Shown: piece by piece, positions 1 through 8,455 of the stretch
Layout: each line of letters opens with the position of its first letter
Position numbering within the stretch: the stretch's first letter is position 1
NCBI RefSeq assembly: GCF_028882275.1
Contig: NZ_JARBUT010000004.1
Location: forward strand, 1 to 64,000
DNA: 64,000 nt
Source: Nocardiopsis sp. N85
Lineage (GTDB): Bacteria; Actinomycetota; Actinomycetes; Streptosporangiales; Streptosporangiaceae
Direction: 5' to 3'
Translations under genes and position numbers: made by a program
Notes under the pieces: model-generated
Database searches by the model: none
What the model saw: only the letters and a program-made list of their open reading frames with translations
What the model was told of the DNA's origin: nothing

Positions 1-279
1 GATGGGTGAGGCGGGGGTCGGGCCGGGGGAGCCCACCGTCGCCGTCGCCGGCTGACCACCGCACCTGCGTTCCGCGCGGCCGCGTCCCCGTTCCGGGGGC
101 ACGGCCGTTCGCGTTCCTCGGAACCCGCACGGTCGGTCCACGGGAGGGCGACCCAGGAGAGGTCGATCTCCGGGACCACGCCGAGAACCCTCGCTCGCAC
201 CCCTTGAACACCCGCTCCGGGAGGAGCATGGTGGAGGCGCCGACGTCCTGGAGTCCCCCGTTCAGGAGTGCTCACACCC
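1..279. other. Left edge, no gene recognised
   Basis: No frame here gives a recognisable protein on either strand. The stretch is GC-rich and may be the promoter side of a gene lying outside the window. A purine-rich CAGGAG at 263-268 serves the gene that starts at 280. Confidence 0.4.
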
Positions 280-723
280 ATGATCCGACACGAAGTGCGC
301 CTCACCCCCGTCATCGGCGGCGCGATCCTGACCTTCGGAGTGCTCAGCACACTGCTCGGTCTGTGGGCGGTCGGCCTGGGCCTCTTCTCGCCCCTGGTGT
401 TCCTCGGCCCGGTCTTCATCGTCCTGGGCGTCGTGCAGTGGCGCAGGGTCTACTTCCGGGTCGATCACCGGCCCGGCAGCGGAAGGTCCATCCTCTCCGC
501 CCCGGGTCAACGGGGCAGGCTCGCCGAAGGCGTCACGGCCGCACCGGGCGAACGCTTCGCGGTCGAGAACGGCCGCATCGTCCACGTGGCGGCCGACGGG
601 ACCCGCACCCCCACCCCGGCACGGCGGTGGCCGTCCCGTTCCTCGGACTGGCGGGCGCTGACGGCCGCGCTGGAGGCGGTCCCGCCGCAGGAGCCCTCCG
701 AGGCCCCGGAAAGCGGTGCTTGA
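280..723 (+). CDS. Small two-helix membrane protein, hypothetical
   Basis: The protein has 147 residues. Two hydrophobic helices occupy roughly residues 10-55 and are split by a short Gly/Leu turn. A soluble tail follows, with a charged segment and a short Pro/Ala-rich end. The ATG at 280 is preferred over a GTG at 268 because CAGGAG lies 11 bases upstream of the ATG and overlaps the GTG. No family was recognised. It probably sits in the cytoplasmic membrane with the tail in the cytoplasm, which is inferred from hydrophobicity alone. It converges with the methyltransferase gene downstream. Confidence 0.6.
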   Translation: MIRHEVRLTPVIGGAILTFGVLSTLLGLWAVGLGLFSPLVFLGPVFIVLGVVQWRRVYFRVDHRPGSGRSILSAPGQRGRLAEGVTAAPGERFAVENGRIVHVAADGTRTPTPARRWPSRSSDWRALTAALEAVPPQEPSEAPESGA

Positions 724-815
724 CCGGGTCCCGCCCGTCGTGCGCGGCGGGGACGTCGATCCTCGGGGCCGCCTCCCGATCCTGAGCGGCCGTAGGCCCT
801 GACGGGGCCGCGCCC

Positions 816-1457
816 TCAGTCGCGCCGCAGGGTGAACCAGAAGGTGGGCACGGGGTTGGTGCCGGGGGTGGTGTCGATCAGCTCCCAGCCGGAGAACCTC
901 GTGCTCAGCTCCTCGGCGCTCACCCCCGCCGTCGGGTCGTCGAAGGCGCCGGGGCCGTACCCGAACATCAGCAACAGCGCGCCGGGCGCCGCGCGGCGGG
1001 TGAGCCCGGCGGCGTAGGCGTCGCGCCGGTGCGGTGGGATGCCGCACAGGCAGCTCAGATCGAAGAACAGGTCGAACGGACCGGAGGCGTCCACCTCGTC
1101 GAGCCGGGTGGCGTCGGCGTGCAGCAGCCGCGGCGTCACACCCGCCTCCGCGGCCTTCACGCGGGCCGTCTCGACCGCGCGCTCGACCAGGTCCACCCCC
1201 ACCACGTCCCAGCCGTGCCGGGCCAGGTACACGGCGTTGGTCCCGGTGCCGAAGCCCAGTTCGAGGGCCCGCCCCGCCGGCAGCGCGCCGTCGCCCTCCA
1301 CCAGGGCCACCAGTTCGGGCGGGGTCACGCCCGTGTCCCACGGCGGCGGGCCCTCGCGGTAGAAGTCCTCCAGGTAGTCGCGTTGGGCCCGCTCCTGTTC
1401 GATCTCGGTACGCGGTCGCCCGCCGTCCGGTCGCGGGCTCGTCCGTGCCTCGTCCAT
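816..1457 (-). CDS. Class I SAM-dependent methyltransferase
   Basis: This 213-residue protein has a Rossmann-type SAM-binding core. Motif I reads LELGFGTGT at residues 65-73, and the acidic residue ending strand 2 is in VGVDL near residue 90. The N-terminal WDTGVTPPELV segment resembles TehB/thiopurine-methyltransferase-like enzymes that act on small molecules. The substrate cannot be told from sequence. The gene is divergent from a TetR regulator across 60 bp, so control by that regulator is likely, which is inference from the arrangement. Methyltransferase identity is clear, while the exact subfamily is not. Confidence 0.85.
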   Translation of the reverse strand: MDEARTSPRPDGGRPRTEIEQERAQRDYLEDFYREGPPPWDTGVTPPELVALVEGDGALPAGRALELGFGTGTNAVYLARHGWDVVGVDLVERAVETARVKAAEAGVTPRLLHADATRLDEVDASGPFDLFFDLSCLCGIPPHRRDAYAAGLTRRAAPGALLLMFGYGPGAFDDPTAGVSAEELSTRFSGWELIDTTPGTNPVPTFWFTLRRD

Positions 1458-1517
1458 CGATCCTCCAAGTATTTAGAGTTGCTCACTAGTGTTGATATCT
1501 AGTTATAGGCTCGGGGT
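1458..1517. promoter_or_regulatory. Shared divergent promoter with candidate TetR operator
   Basis: This 60-bp AT-richer gap separates two divergent starts. It contains the 8-bp palindrome CACTAGTG at 1484-1491 and a second short palindrome, GATATC, at 1494-1499. TetR regulators commonly bind such sites in their own divergent promoters. The exact operator is inference. Confidence 0.4.
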
Positions 1518-2183
1518 GTGGACACAGTCAAGAAGCCGGACAAGCGGACCGAGCGTGCGCGCCGTACCCGCGAGAGGATCATCGAGGCCGCGCGGGAGCT
1601 GTTCGTCGAGCAGGGGTACGGGGCGACCAACCTCCAGGAGGTCGCGGACCGGGCCGGCGTGGCCGTCCAGACCGTCTACTACGTCTTCCGCAACAAGCGC
1701 ACGCTGTTCAAGGACGTCATCGACGCCTCCATCGCCGGGGACACCGAGCCGGTCGCCACCATGGACCGGGAGTGGTTCCGCTCCGCGTGCGCCGAGCCCA
1801 CCGCGGCCGGGCAGTTGCGCGCACACGTCCACGGCACCCGGCGGGTCCTGGAGCGGGTCGCGCCGGTCATGCCGCTCATCGCGGCGGCCTCGGCCACCGA
1901 CCCCGAGATCGCCGCCCAGTGGCCCGATGGCGAGGAACCGCGCTACACCGTGCAGCACGCCGCGGCACGGGCCCTGGCCGACAAGCCGGGCCTGCGCCCC
2001 GACATCACCGTCGCGATGGCCGCGGACCTGCTCTTCGGCCTGCTCAGCCCGCAGCTGTACCTGCTCTTCGTGCGGGATCGCGGCTGGTCGCCGGACGAGT
2101 GGCAGGACTGGGCCCTGGCCACGCTGAGCGCCCAGCTGTGCACCGCCCCCGCGGGCGACGGGCCCACCTCCCGGACGCCCTGA
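1518..2183 (+). CDS. TetR family transcriptional regulator
   Basis: This 221-residue regulator has a typical TetR N-terminal DNA-binding domain at about residues 16-62. Helix 1 is RERIIEAARELFVEQGYGAT and the recognition region is GVAVQTVYYVFRNKRTLF. The remainder is an all-helical ligand-binding domain of normal length. It starts at GTG 1518, with the gene reading away from the methyltransferase. TetR proteins are mostly repressors released by a small ligand, and the adjacent methyltransferase is the likeliest target. The ligand is unknown. Confidence 0.9.
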   Translation: MDTVKKPDKRTERARRTRERIIEAARELFVEQGYGATNLQEVADRAGVAVQTVYYVFRNKRTLFKDVIDASIAGDTEPVATMDREWFRSACAEPTAAGQLRAHVHGTRRVLERVAPVMPLIAAASATDPEIAAQWPDGEEPRYTVQHAAARALADKPGLRPDITVAMAADLLFGLLSPQLYLLFVRDRGWSPDEWQDWALATLSAQLCTAPAGDGPTSRTP

Positions 2184-2645
2184 CCACGGAGGTCGCGACA
2201 TCCGCCCCGGGGCCGACACGGGCGAAGATCGGCTTCGGGGCCGGTCGTTCCACGCTCGCCGCGTCGGTGCCGTGGCGGACCGCGATCCCGGTGGTGCTCG
2301 GACCGGCGATCGCCGCCGTCGGCGGGGTCGGGATCGGTAAGGCGTGTTTTCTGTATACACGCAGGTCACATGAGTGTGGTCACATAGCGTGAACTGATGT
2401 GACGTCTCTCACGTTGATGTGCGTTTTCTTGCGCGAGAACGCACGTTCATCGCGTGGATTCCGGATAGACGCAATGAATGTGGGTCATGTTACCCAGGTA
2501 ACGCGGCTACCGTTGCTGAGGGCGTTTTCGGTGCGTTACAGGTACGAACCGAACAGCCCTCCCCCCACACCGCACCCCACCCGGGGCACCCTGGCGTGCC
2601 CGGACCCGGGAGCGGTGTGCTCGCGTCAGAAACGAGGAGTGACAC
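2184..2645. promoter_or_regulatory. Long leader of the permease gene with several repeat motifs
   Basis: No coding frame is convincing in these 462 bp. The right half is AT-richer and full of repeats. GTCACAT occurs at 2365-2371 and 2379-2385, and inverted as ATGTGAC at 2397-2403. An inverted repeat has arms GTGCGTTTTC (2419-2428) and GAGAACGCAC (2435-2444) with one mismatch. CGCACGTTCA (2440-2449) and CGCAATGAA (2470-2478) recur upstream of davA. This looks like a heavily regulated promoter, but the regulator is not identified. Confidence 0.5.
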
Positions 2646-4130
2646 GTGGTCGATCAGAAGACCCCCGCGGGTGCCCCCGGGGCATCCGCGCGCCCGGGCG
2701 GTGCGCCCGCGCTTCGGGAGCGCCTGACCAGGCGCAAGCCGGTCGAAAAGCTCGTGGCCGAGACCGAAGGCGCCGGAGGCGCCGGGCTGCACCGGCACAT
2801 GGGCTTCTGGCAGCTGTCCATGATCGGCATCGGCGCGACACTGGGCACGGGTATCTTCGTCGTCCTCGGTGAGGCCGTGCCCGTCGCCGGTCCCGCCGTC
2901 ATCATCTCGTTCGTCCTCGCCGGCATCACCGCGCTGTTCTCCGCGCTGGCCTACGCCGAGATGGCCGGCATGATCCCGGCCTCCGGCTCCGCCTACTCCT
3001 ACAGCTACGCCACCATCGGCGAGTTCATGGCGTGGATCTGCGGCTGGTGTCTGATGCTCACCTACGGCGTCTCCGTCGCGGCCGTGGGCGTCGGCTGGGG
3101 TCAGTACATCAACGAGCTCCTGTACCTGACCACCGGCCTGTCCCTGCCGGGCGCGGTCCTGGCCGGGCCGCTGGAGGGCGGGCTCGTCAACCTGCCCGCC
3201 GCCATCGTCGTCCTGCTGTCGATGTTCGCCCTGCTCGCCGGGGTGCGCGAGAGCAGCCGCGTCAACGCCGTGATGGTCACCATCAAGATCGCCATCCTGG
3301 TGATGTTCGTGGCCATCGCCATCACCGCCGTCCAGGACGGCAACTTCGCCCCCTTCATGCCCATGGGCATGGCGGGCGTCAGCGCCGCCGGCGCCACCCT
3401 GTTCTTCTCCTACATCGGGTTCGACTCGGTCTCCACCGCCAGCGAGGAGGCCAAGAACCCGCAGCGCGACCTGCCCCGCGCGATCATGTTCTCCATGATC
3501 CTGGTGACCGCCATCTACTGCCTGGTGGCCTTCACCGCGGTCGGCGCCCTCAACTGGACCGACTTCGCCGACGGCGAGACCTCCCTGGCGGGCATCCTCA
3601 CCAAGGTCACCGGCACCCCGGTCTGGGCGGTCATCTTCGCCGCCGGCGCCGTGCTCGCCCTGGCCAGCGTCGTTCTGGTGGTCCTCTACAGCCAGACCCG
3701 CATCCTCTTCGTGATGTCGCGCGACGGCCTCATCCCCAAGGCGTTCTCCAAGGTCGACGCCAACGGCACCCCGCGCCTGAACACGATCATCACCTCCGTG
3801 CTCATCGCCGTGCTGGCCGCGTTCATCCCGCTGGGCCCGCTCGCCGACGCCACCGCCATCGGCACCCTGTTCGCGTTCGCCCTGGTGAACGTGGCGGTGC
3901 TGGTCCTGCGCCGGAACCGCCCGGACCTGCCCCGCACCTTCCGGGTGCCCGGGGCGCCGGTCACCCCGATCCTGGGCGTGCTGGCCTGCGCCTACATGAT
4001 GGCCAGCATGGGCGCCGGCGTGTGGGTGGCGTTCGGCGCGTGGCTGGTCGTCGGCCTGGCGATCTACTTCGGATACAGCATGAAGCGCTCCGAGCTGGAG
4101 ACCGACGGCGTCGTCGAGGTCCGTTCCTGA
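2646..4130 (+). CDS. APC superfamily amino acid permease
   Basis: This 494-residue transporter has about 12 membrane helices after a charged 50-residue cytoplasmic N-terminus. The first helix carries the APC signature GIGATLGTGIF near residues 61-71, and FFSYIGFDSVSTASEEAKNP is the usual helix-6/8 signature of cationic amino acid transporter-like permeases. It imports amino acids by proton symport or exchange. The next two genes encode a DavA-like amidase and a DavB-like lysine monooxygenase, so lysine or another basic amino acid is the likely substrate, by inference. It starts at GTG 2646 after AACGAGGAG. A strong hairpin follows the stop, so the enzymes probably have their own promoter. Confidence 0.9.
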   Translation: MVDQKTPAGAPGASARPGGAPALRERLTRRKPVEKLVAETEGAGGAGLHRHMGFWQLSMIGIGATLGTGIFVVLGEAVPVAGPAVIISFVLAGITALFSALAYAEMAGMIPASGSAYSYSYATIGEFMAWICGWCLMLTYGVSVAAVGVGWGQYINELLYLTTGLSLPGAVLAGPLEGGLVNLPAAIVVLLSMFALLAGVRESSRVNAVMVTIKIAILVMFVAIAITAVQDGNFAPFMPMGMAGVSAAGATLFFSYIGFDSVSTASEEAKNPQRDLPRAIMFSMILVTAIYCLVAFTAVGALNWTDFADGETSLAGILTKVTGTPVWAVIFAAGAVLALASVVLVVLYSQTRILFVMSRDGLIPKAFSKVDANGTPRLNTIITSVLIAVLAAFIPLGPLADATAIGTLFAFALVNVAVLVLRRNRPDLPRTFRVPGAPVTPILGVLACAYMMASMGAGVWVAFGAWLVVGLAIYFGYSMKRSELETDGVVEVRS

Positions 4131-4143
4131 TGTGAGCACACCC

Positions 4144-4176
4144 ACGAAGGGGGTCGGGATGTCCGGCCCCCTTCGT
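4144..4176 (+). terminator. Terminator hairpin after the permease
   Basis: The arms ACGAAGGGGG (4144-4153) and CCCCCTTCGT (4167-4176) form a perfect 10-bp stem just after the permease stop. Confidence 0.7.
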
Positions 4177-4193
4177 CGTGTTCGAGGTGAGGA

Positions 4194-4377
4194 TCGCGAA
4201 AAGCACGCTTTCAGCGTGAACGTGCGCGAAGGCGCAATGAAACACCACGAAATGACAAGAAGACGCAAAGCATCGCATCCGTGGCGCACACTTCGGACGG
4301 GGTTCGCCACCTAGAGTGGACCCGGCCCGAAAGCCACCCCCACCAGCGATGACGACGACGGACCGGACGGAGGAGCG
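4194..4377. promoter_or_regulatory. davA promoter with inverted repeat and motifs shared with the permease leader
   Basis: The inverted repeat CACGCT-TTC-AGCGTG lies at 4204-4218. TGAACGTGCG (4217-4226) matches, in the opposite orientation, a sequence at 2440-2449 upstream of the permease. CGCAATGAA (4233-4241) matches 2470-2478. Shared motifs suggest both units answer to one regulator, which is inference. Confidence 0.45.
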
Positions 4378-5184
4378 ATGGCACCGCGGACCCTGCGCGC
4401 GGCCCTGGACCAGGGCACCGGGCACAGCGGCGACACCGCCCACGCCCTGCGCCGTCTGGCCGACCGGGCTCGCACCGCCGCCGCAGGGGGAGCGGACCTG
4501 CTCATCGGCCCGGAGATGTCGCTGACCGGCTACAACATCGGCGACGACGTCGGCCGTCTCGCCGAGGCCGTCGACGGGCCGCTCGCCCAGGCCGTCTCGG
4601 AGATCGCCGCCGACACCGGCGTCGCCATCGTCCACGGATTTCCCGAACGCGACGGCGACGCGGTGTACAACACCGTCCGCCTCGTCGACGGCGCCGGCAC
4701 CCACCTGGCGGCCTACCGCAAGACCCACCTGTTCGGAGACCTGGACCGCGACGCGTTCACACCGGGCGACGTCCCGGTCGTCCAGGCCGACCTCGCCGGG
4801 GTACGCCTCGGACTGCTGGTCTGCTACGACGTGGAGTTCCCCGAGCCGGTGCGCGCCCACGCGCTGGCGGGGACCGAACTCCTCATCGTGCCCACCGCGC
4901 TCATGCGCCCCTTCCTCGACGTGCCGAACCGGATCGTCCCGGTGCGGGCGTTGGAGAACCAGATCCACCTGGCGTACGTGAACCGCTGCGACACCGAGGG
5001 CGACCTGCGCTACGCGGGGCTGAGCGCCCTCATCGCGCCCGACGGGTCCGAGACGCTGCGGGCCGGAGCCGACGAGGAACTCCTCATCGGCGACGTCGAC
5101 CCGGGCGCCATCGGCCGGGCCCGCGAGGAACAGTCCTATCTGGACGATCGCAGGCCCGAGCTGTACGGGGCCCCGCGCCGCTGA
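4378..5184 (+). CDS. davA: DavA-like 5-aminovaleramide amidase (nitrilase superfamily)
   Basis: This 268-residue carbon-nitrogen hydrolase carries the full Glu-Lys-Cys triad: E46 in GPEMSLTGYNIG, K115 in YRKTHLFGD and C149 in LLVCYDVEFPE. Length and motifs fit DavA of the Pseudomonas lysine route, which hydrolyses 5-aminopentanamide to 5-aminopentanoate and ammonia. The davB-like gene lies 53 bp downstream, which supports this role. The alternative is a 4-guanidinobutyramide amidase of the streptomycete arginine oxygenase route. The start at ATG 4378 follows GGAGGAGCG. The enzyme is cytoplasmic. Confidence 0.85.
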   Translation: MAPRTLRAALDQGTGHSGDTAHALRRLADRARTAAAGGADLLIGPEMSLTGYNIGDDVGRLAEAVDGPLAQAVSEIAADTGVAIVHGFPERDGDAVYNTVRLVDGAGTHLAAYRKTHLFGDLDRDAFTPGDVPVVQADLAGVRLGLLVCYDVEFPEPVRAHALAGTELLIVPTALMRPFLDVPNRIVPVRALENQIHLAYVNRCDTEGDLRYAGLSALIAPDGSETLRAGADEELLIGDVDPGAIGRAREEQSYLDDRRPELYGAPRR

Positions 5185-5237
5185 ACCACCCGCCCGACCG
5201 CACCCATCACCATCGCTCGACACCCTGGAGGGGATCC

Positions 5238-6953
5238 ATGACGTCTGCCGTGCCCACGGCCGCCGGCGCCGCACCGGCGCAGGACACGCCGCTGAACATG
5301 TGCGGACCGGACTTCCCGTTCGCCTACGACGAGTACCTCGCCCACCCGGCGGGGCTCGGGCAGATCCCGGCCGACCGGCTGGGTACCGAGGTCGCCGTCA
5401 TCGGCGGCGGGCTCTCGGGGATCATCACCGCCTACGAGCTCATGAAGATGGGGCTCAAGCCGGTGGTGTACGAGGCGGACCGGATCGGCGGGCGACTGCG
5501 CACCGAGCGCTTCCCGGGCGTCGACGAGGAGGAGATCGTCGCCGAGATGGGGGCGATGCGCTTCCCGCCGTCGTCCACGGCGTTCTGGCACTACATCGAC
5601 CGGGTCGGGTTGCGGACCGAGCCGTTCCCCAACCCGCTGGCGCCGACCACCCCGAGCACCGTCGTGGACCTCAAGGGGGAGTCGCACTACGCGACCACCC
5701 TCGACGAGCTGCCCGCCGTGTACCGAGAGGTCGCGCAGGCGTGGGAGCGGACCCTCGAAGAGGGGGCGCAGCACTCCCGGATGCAGCGGGCCATCCGCGA
5801 ACGCGACGTGGCGACCCAGAAGGAGATCTGGAACGAGCTCGTCGAGAAGCTCGACAACCAGACCTTCTACGGGTTCCTCTGCGACTCCCCGGCCTTCGCC
5901 TCCTTCCGTCACCGCGAGATCTTCGGACAGGTGGGCTTCGGCACCGGGGGATGGGACACCGACTTCCCCAACTCGATCCTGGAGATCCTCAGGGTCACGT
6001 ACACGGGTGCGGACGACGACCACATGGGGATCGTCGGCGGGGTCCAGCAGCTTCCGCAGCGACTCTGGGAGGACGCCCCGGACAAGATCGTCCACTGGGC
6101 GCAGGGCACGACCCTGGCGGAGTTGCACGGGGACGGTCCCCGCCCGGCGGTCACGGCCCTGCGCCGCACCGCGGCGAAGGGGTCCGCGACGGGGAACATC
6201 ACGGTGACCGACGCGTCGGGGTCCACCCGGACCTACGCGGCGGCGGTGTTCACGGCGCAGAGCTGGATGATGCTGTCCAAGATCGACTGCGACGACGCCC
6301 TGCTGCCGATCGACCACTGGACGGCGATCGAGCGGACCCACTACATGGAGTCCTCGAAGCTGTTCGTGCCCGTGGACCGGGCGTTCTGGAAGGACAAGGA
6401 CCCCGAGACCGGGCGCGACGTCATGAGCATGACGCTCACCGACCGCATGACGCGGGGGACGTACCTGCTCGAAGGACCGGACCCGGACGGGCCCGCGGCG
6501 ATCTGCCTGTCGTACACCTGGTGCGACGACTCGCTGAAGTGGCTGCCGCTGTCCCCGAACGAGCGCCTTGAGGTCATGCTGACGTCGCTGGCCAAGGTGT
6601 ACCCGGGTGTGGACATCCGGTCGCACATCACGGGGGACCCGGTGACGGTGTCGTGGGAGGACGAACCGTACTTCATGGGTGCCTTCAAGGCGAACCTTCC
6701 GGGGCACTACCGGTACCAGCGGAGGCTGTTCACGCACTTCGCGCAGGACGGGCTGCCGGAGAGGTACCGCGGGCTGTTCCTCGCGGGCGACGACGTGTCC
6801 TGGACGGCCGGTTGGGCCGAGGGCGCGGTGCAGACGGCGCTCAACGCCGTGTGGGGGGTGATGCACCACCTGGGTGGTGCCACCGACCCGACGAACCCGG
6901 GCCCGGGTGACGAGTTCGAGGAACTCGTGCCCGTGGCCCTGCCCGAAGGCTGA
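5238..6953 (+). CDS. davB: DavB-like L-lysine 2-monooxygenase (flavin amine oxidase family)
   Basis: This 571-residue FAD enzyme has the dinucleotide-binding motif VIGGGLSG at about residues 54-61, the GGRLRTERFPG segment and a C-terminal flavin motif in GDDVSWTAGWAEGAVQTALN. The N-terminus CGPDFPFAYDEYLAHPAGLG and the segment KDPETGRDVMSMTLTDRMTR strongly resemble Pseudomonas lysine 2-monooxygenase. That enzyme decarboxylates and oxygenates lysine to 5-aminopentanamide. Pairing with a DavA-like amidase and an amino acid permease gives a short lysine-entry module. The later steps (DavT, DavD) are not in this window. Arginine 2-monooxygenase is the main alternative. GGAGGGGATCC precedes the ATG. 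Confidence 0.85.
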   Translation: MTSAVPTAAGAAPAQDTPLNMCGPDFPFAYDEYLAHPAGLGQIPADRLGTEVAVIGGGLSGIITAYELMKMGLKPVVYEADRIGGRLRTERFPGVDEEEIVAEMGAMRFPPSSTAFWHYIDRVGLRTEPFPNPLAPTTPSTVVDLKGESHYATTLDELPAVYREVAQAWERTLEEGAQHSRMQRAIRERDVATQKEIWNELVEKLDNQTFYGFLCDSPAFASFRHREIFGQVGFGTGGWDTDFPNSILEILRVTYTGADDDHMGIVGGVQQLPQRLWEDAPDKIVHWAQGTTLAELHGDGPRPAVTALRRTAAKGSATGNITVTDASGSTRTYAAAVFTAQSWMMLSKIDCDDALLPIDHWTAIERTHYMESSKLFVPVDRAFWKDKDPETGRDVMSMTLTDRMTRGTYLLEGPDPDGPAAICLSYTWCDDSLKWLPLSPNERLEVMLTSLAKVYPGVDIRSHITGDPVTVSWEDEPYFMGAFKANLPGHYRYQRRLFTHFAQDGLPERYRGLFLAGDDVSWTAGWAEGAVQTALNAVWGVMHHLGGATDPTNPGPGDEFEELVPVALPEG

Positions 6954-7040
6954 GATCCGGGGGGATCTCCGAAGACGACCTTGAGCTGCGCGGACGCGAA
7001 CCCCGCGCGCGATGAGGACGTCGAGAGCCGATGGGAACGT

Positions 7041-7074
7041 GCACCCCGGGGTTATGGGGATGACCCCGGGGTGC
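7041..7074. terminator. Terminator between convergent davB and DUF397 gene
   Basis: A perfect 12-bp stem, GCACCCCGGGGT (7041-7052) with ACCCCGGGGTGC (7063-7074), lies between two convergent genes. A pyrimidine-rich stretch follows, so it can serve both strands. Confidence 0.75.
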
Positions 7075-7090
7075 TCTCGTGCCCGGAGTA

Positions 7091-7267
7091 CTAGAGTTTT
7101 CGCAGGAAGGCGTTCCACTCCGAGGAGGGGAACGTGAGGTGGCCCTTGTCGGGGTTCTCGGAGTCCCGCACGGCGGCACCGGTGGCCACCTCCGCCACCT
7201 CCACACACTCCCCTGTGGTCGTACTGTGGCTGCTCTTCCGAAAGATCAGCCCGTGTTCCTCCTGCAT
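7091..7267 (-). CDS. DUF397 (DARC) small protein, copy 1
   Basis: This 58-residue protein shows the DUF397 pattern: FRKSSHS, then CVEVAEV, then AAVRDSENPDKGHLTFPSSEWNAFL. ATG 7267 is preferred to GTG 7273 because GGAG sits seven bases upstream of the ATG. DUF397 proteins are usually encoded beside an XRE/DUF5753 regulator. In Streptomyces such pairs (Scr1/Scr2, WhiJ-type) act together on development and antibiotic production. A second DUF397 gene and the XRE gene lie just upstream on the same strand, so this is the distal member of a three-gene set. Confidence 0.85.
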   Translation of the reverse strand: MQEEHGLIFRKSSHSTTTGECVEVAEVATGAAVRDSENPDKGHLTFPSSEWNAFLRKL

Positions 7268-7438
7268 GCGCACTCTCCTCGGTCGGCCCGTGCCTGCTGA
7301 GTGATTACCCCGGGTGGGTACGGTCGCCCGCTCGACGGATGGCCGGATACGGCCAGACCTGTCCGTGTGATCTGTTCGAAGAGTGCTGTAAGCATGAAAG
7401 TCGCTCTCACCACTACGCCTGGTGAGAGCAACCCGGAG

Positions 7439-7612
7439 TCACCTGTTGAGGCTCACCGCTTCTACAAGAGCGATCCAAGCGGGGGCGCCGAACTCCAGGT
7501 GTCCGAGTTCCCGGTGCTGAGTGTCTCGAACGAGGGTTGCCTCGCCCTCGCAGACCTCCACGCAGTTATGCGCCCCGTCGCTGTAGCTCGACTTGTGCCA
7601 ACCCATCCGCAT
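7439..7612 (-). CDS. DUF397 (DARC) small protein, copy 2
   Basis: This gene of 57 codons is easy to miss because of its length. The translation contains WHKSSYSDGAHNCVEVCEGE and LVRDTQHRELGHLEFGAPAW, which match the DUF397 pattern. It overlaps the end of the XRE gene by 47 bp in another frame, which implies coupled translation. Two ATGs are possible, at 7612 and 7606. AAAGGAG sits 9 bases before the second and only 3 before the first, so 7606 is the likelier start (55 residues). It is the probable direct partner of the XRE regulator. Confidence 0.85.
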   Translation of the reverse strand: MRMGWHKSSYSDGAHNCVEVCEGEATLVRDTQHRELGHLEFGAPAWIALVEAVSLNR

Positions 7613-8420
7613 ACGCTCCTTTTACATGCCGGAGGTAGTCCACGGACTCCCTCACGGACCTCGCGTTGGCTTGCAATCTACTGAACAGGGTTACGAACTG
7701 GCGAACCATATGGGGTTCATCCGTGGTCTGTCCCAGATAGACCGACTCGGCATGGAGCACCTCAGGGGCTGAAGGCGACGCTATGAGCGAGAACGGGCCG
7801 TCAGGGCCTACGTGTGGCAGCGGCCCCCACCTGTAGAGCTGAAGCTGTACACGCCCGGAAAGGGAGAGCTGGATGAGGGCGTCGATCTGCTCCCGCATGA
7901 CCTGGTCGCTCGCTACCGGCCGTAGCACGGTCATGTCGTCCAGGACTACGTGATACTGAGGACCTCCCGATCGGATTACCTGGGAGGAACGTTCGATCCG
8001 GACTGTCGCTTTCTTCTCTATGTCCGCTTTGTTTAGCCACGGGGCGCCTGATTCGAACACGGCTTTGGCATAGGCGAGAGTCTGGAAGTTTCCCGGGATG
8101 AGTACGCAACTGTACTGACGGATGAGTTCCGCCTCCGCTTGTAGCAGGTGCACCTGCTCTTGCCAGTCGAGGCGTTCGGGGGAGTAGAGGTCCTCGTAGA
8201 GCTTGACGAGACGCCCCGCAGCCCGGAGGAAGCCGTCCAGGTCATCCACCTTCGACTGATCGAGCTTCTTCCAGCCGCACTCGATCTGAGAAATGAAACC
8301 TTTGGTGTAGCCCAACAGGTTGGCCACGTTGAGCTGGGTCAAACCACGTTTCTTCCGCCAGTGAGCGATGGCCTGGCCAAACCGGGCGTTTGATATATCC
8401 TTTTTGTCTACTTTTTCCAT
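7566..8420 (-). CDS. XRE family regulator with DUF5753 (WhiJ/Scr1-like)
   Basis: This 284-residue regulator has a Cro/C1 helix-turn-helix at about residues 13-67 (FGQAIAHWRKKRGLTQLNVA, GYTKGFISQIECG). It is followed by a DUF5753 domain with EQVHLLQAEAELIRQYSCVLIPG. That architecture defines the actinobacterial WhiJ-like family, which pairs with DUF397 proteins. The two DUF397 genes downstream complete the cassette. GGGAGA precedes ATG 8420. A 16-bp palindrome 45 bp upstream is the likely operator for this regulator and for the divergent gene set. Confidence 0.9.
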   Translation of the reverse strand: MEKVDKKDISNARFGQAIAHWRKKRGLTQLNVANLLGYTKGFISQIECGWKKLDQSKVDDLDGFLRAAGRLVKLYEDLYSPERLDWQEQVHLLQAEAELIRQYSCVLIPGNFQTLAYAKAVFESGAPWLNKADIEKKATVRIERSSQVIRSGGPQYHVVLDDMTVLRPVASDQVMREQIDALIQLSLSGRVQLQLYRWGPLPHVGPDGPFSLIASPSAPEVLHAESVYLGQTTDEPHMVRQFVTLFSRLQANARSVRESVDYLRHVKGAYADGLAQVELQRRGA

Positions 8421-8455
8421 GTGCGCTCTCCCGTGTCCCCGCCATGGCTTGCCAG

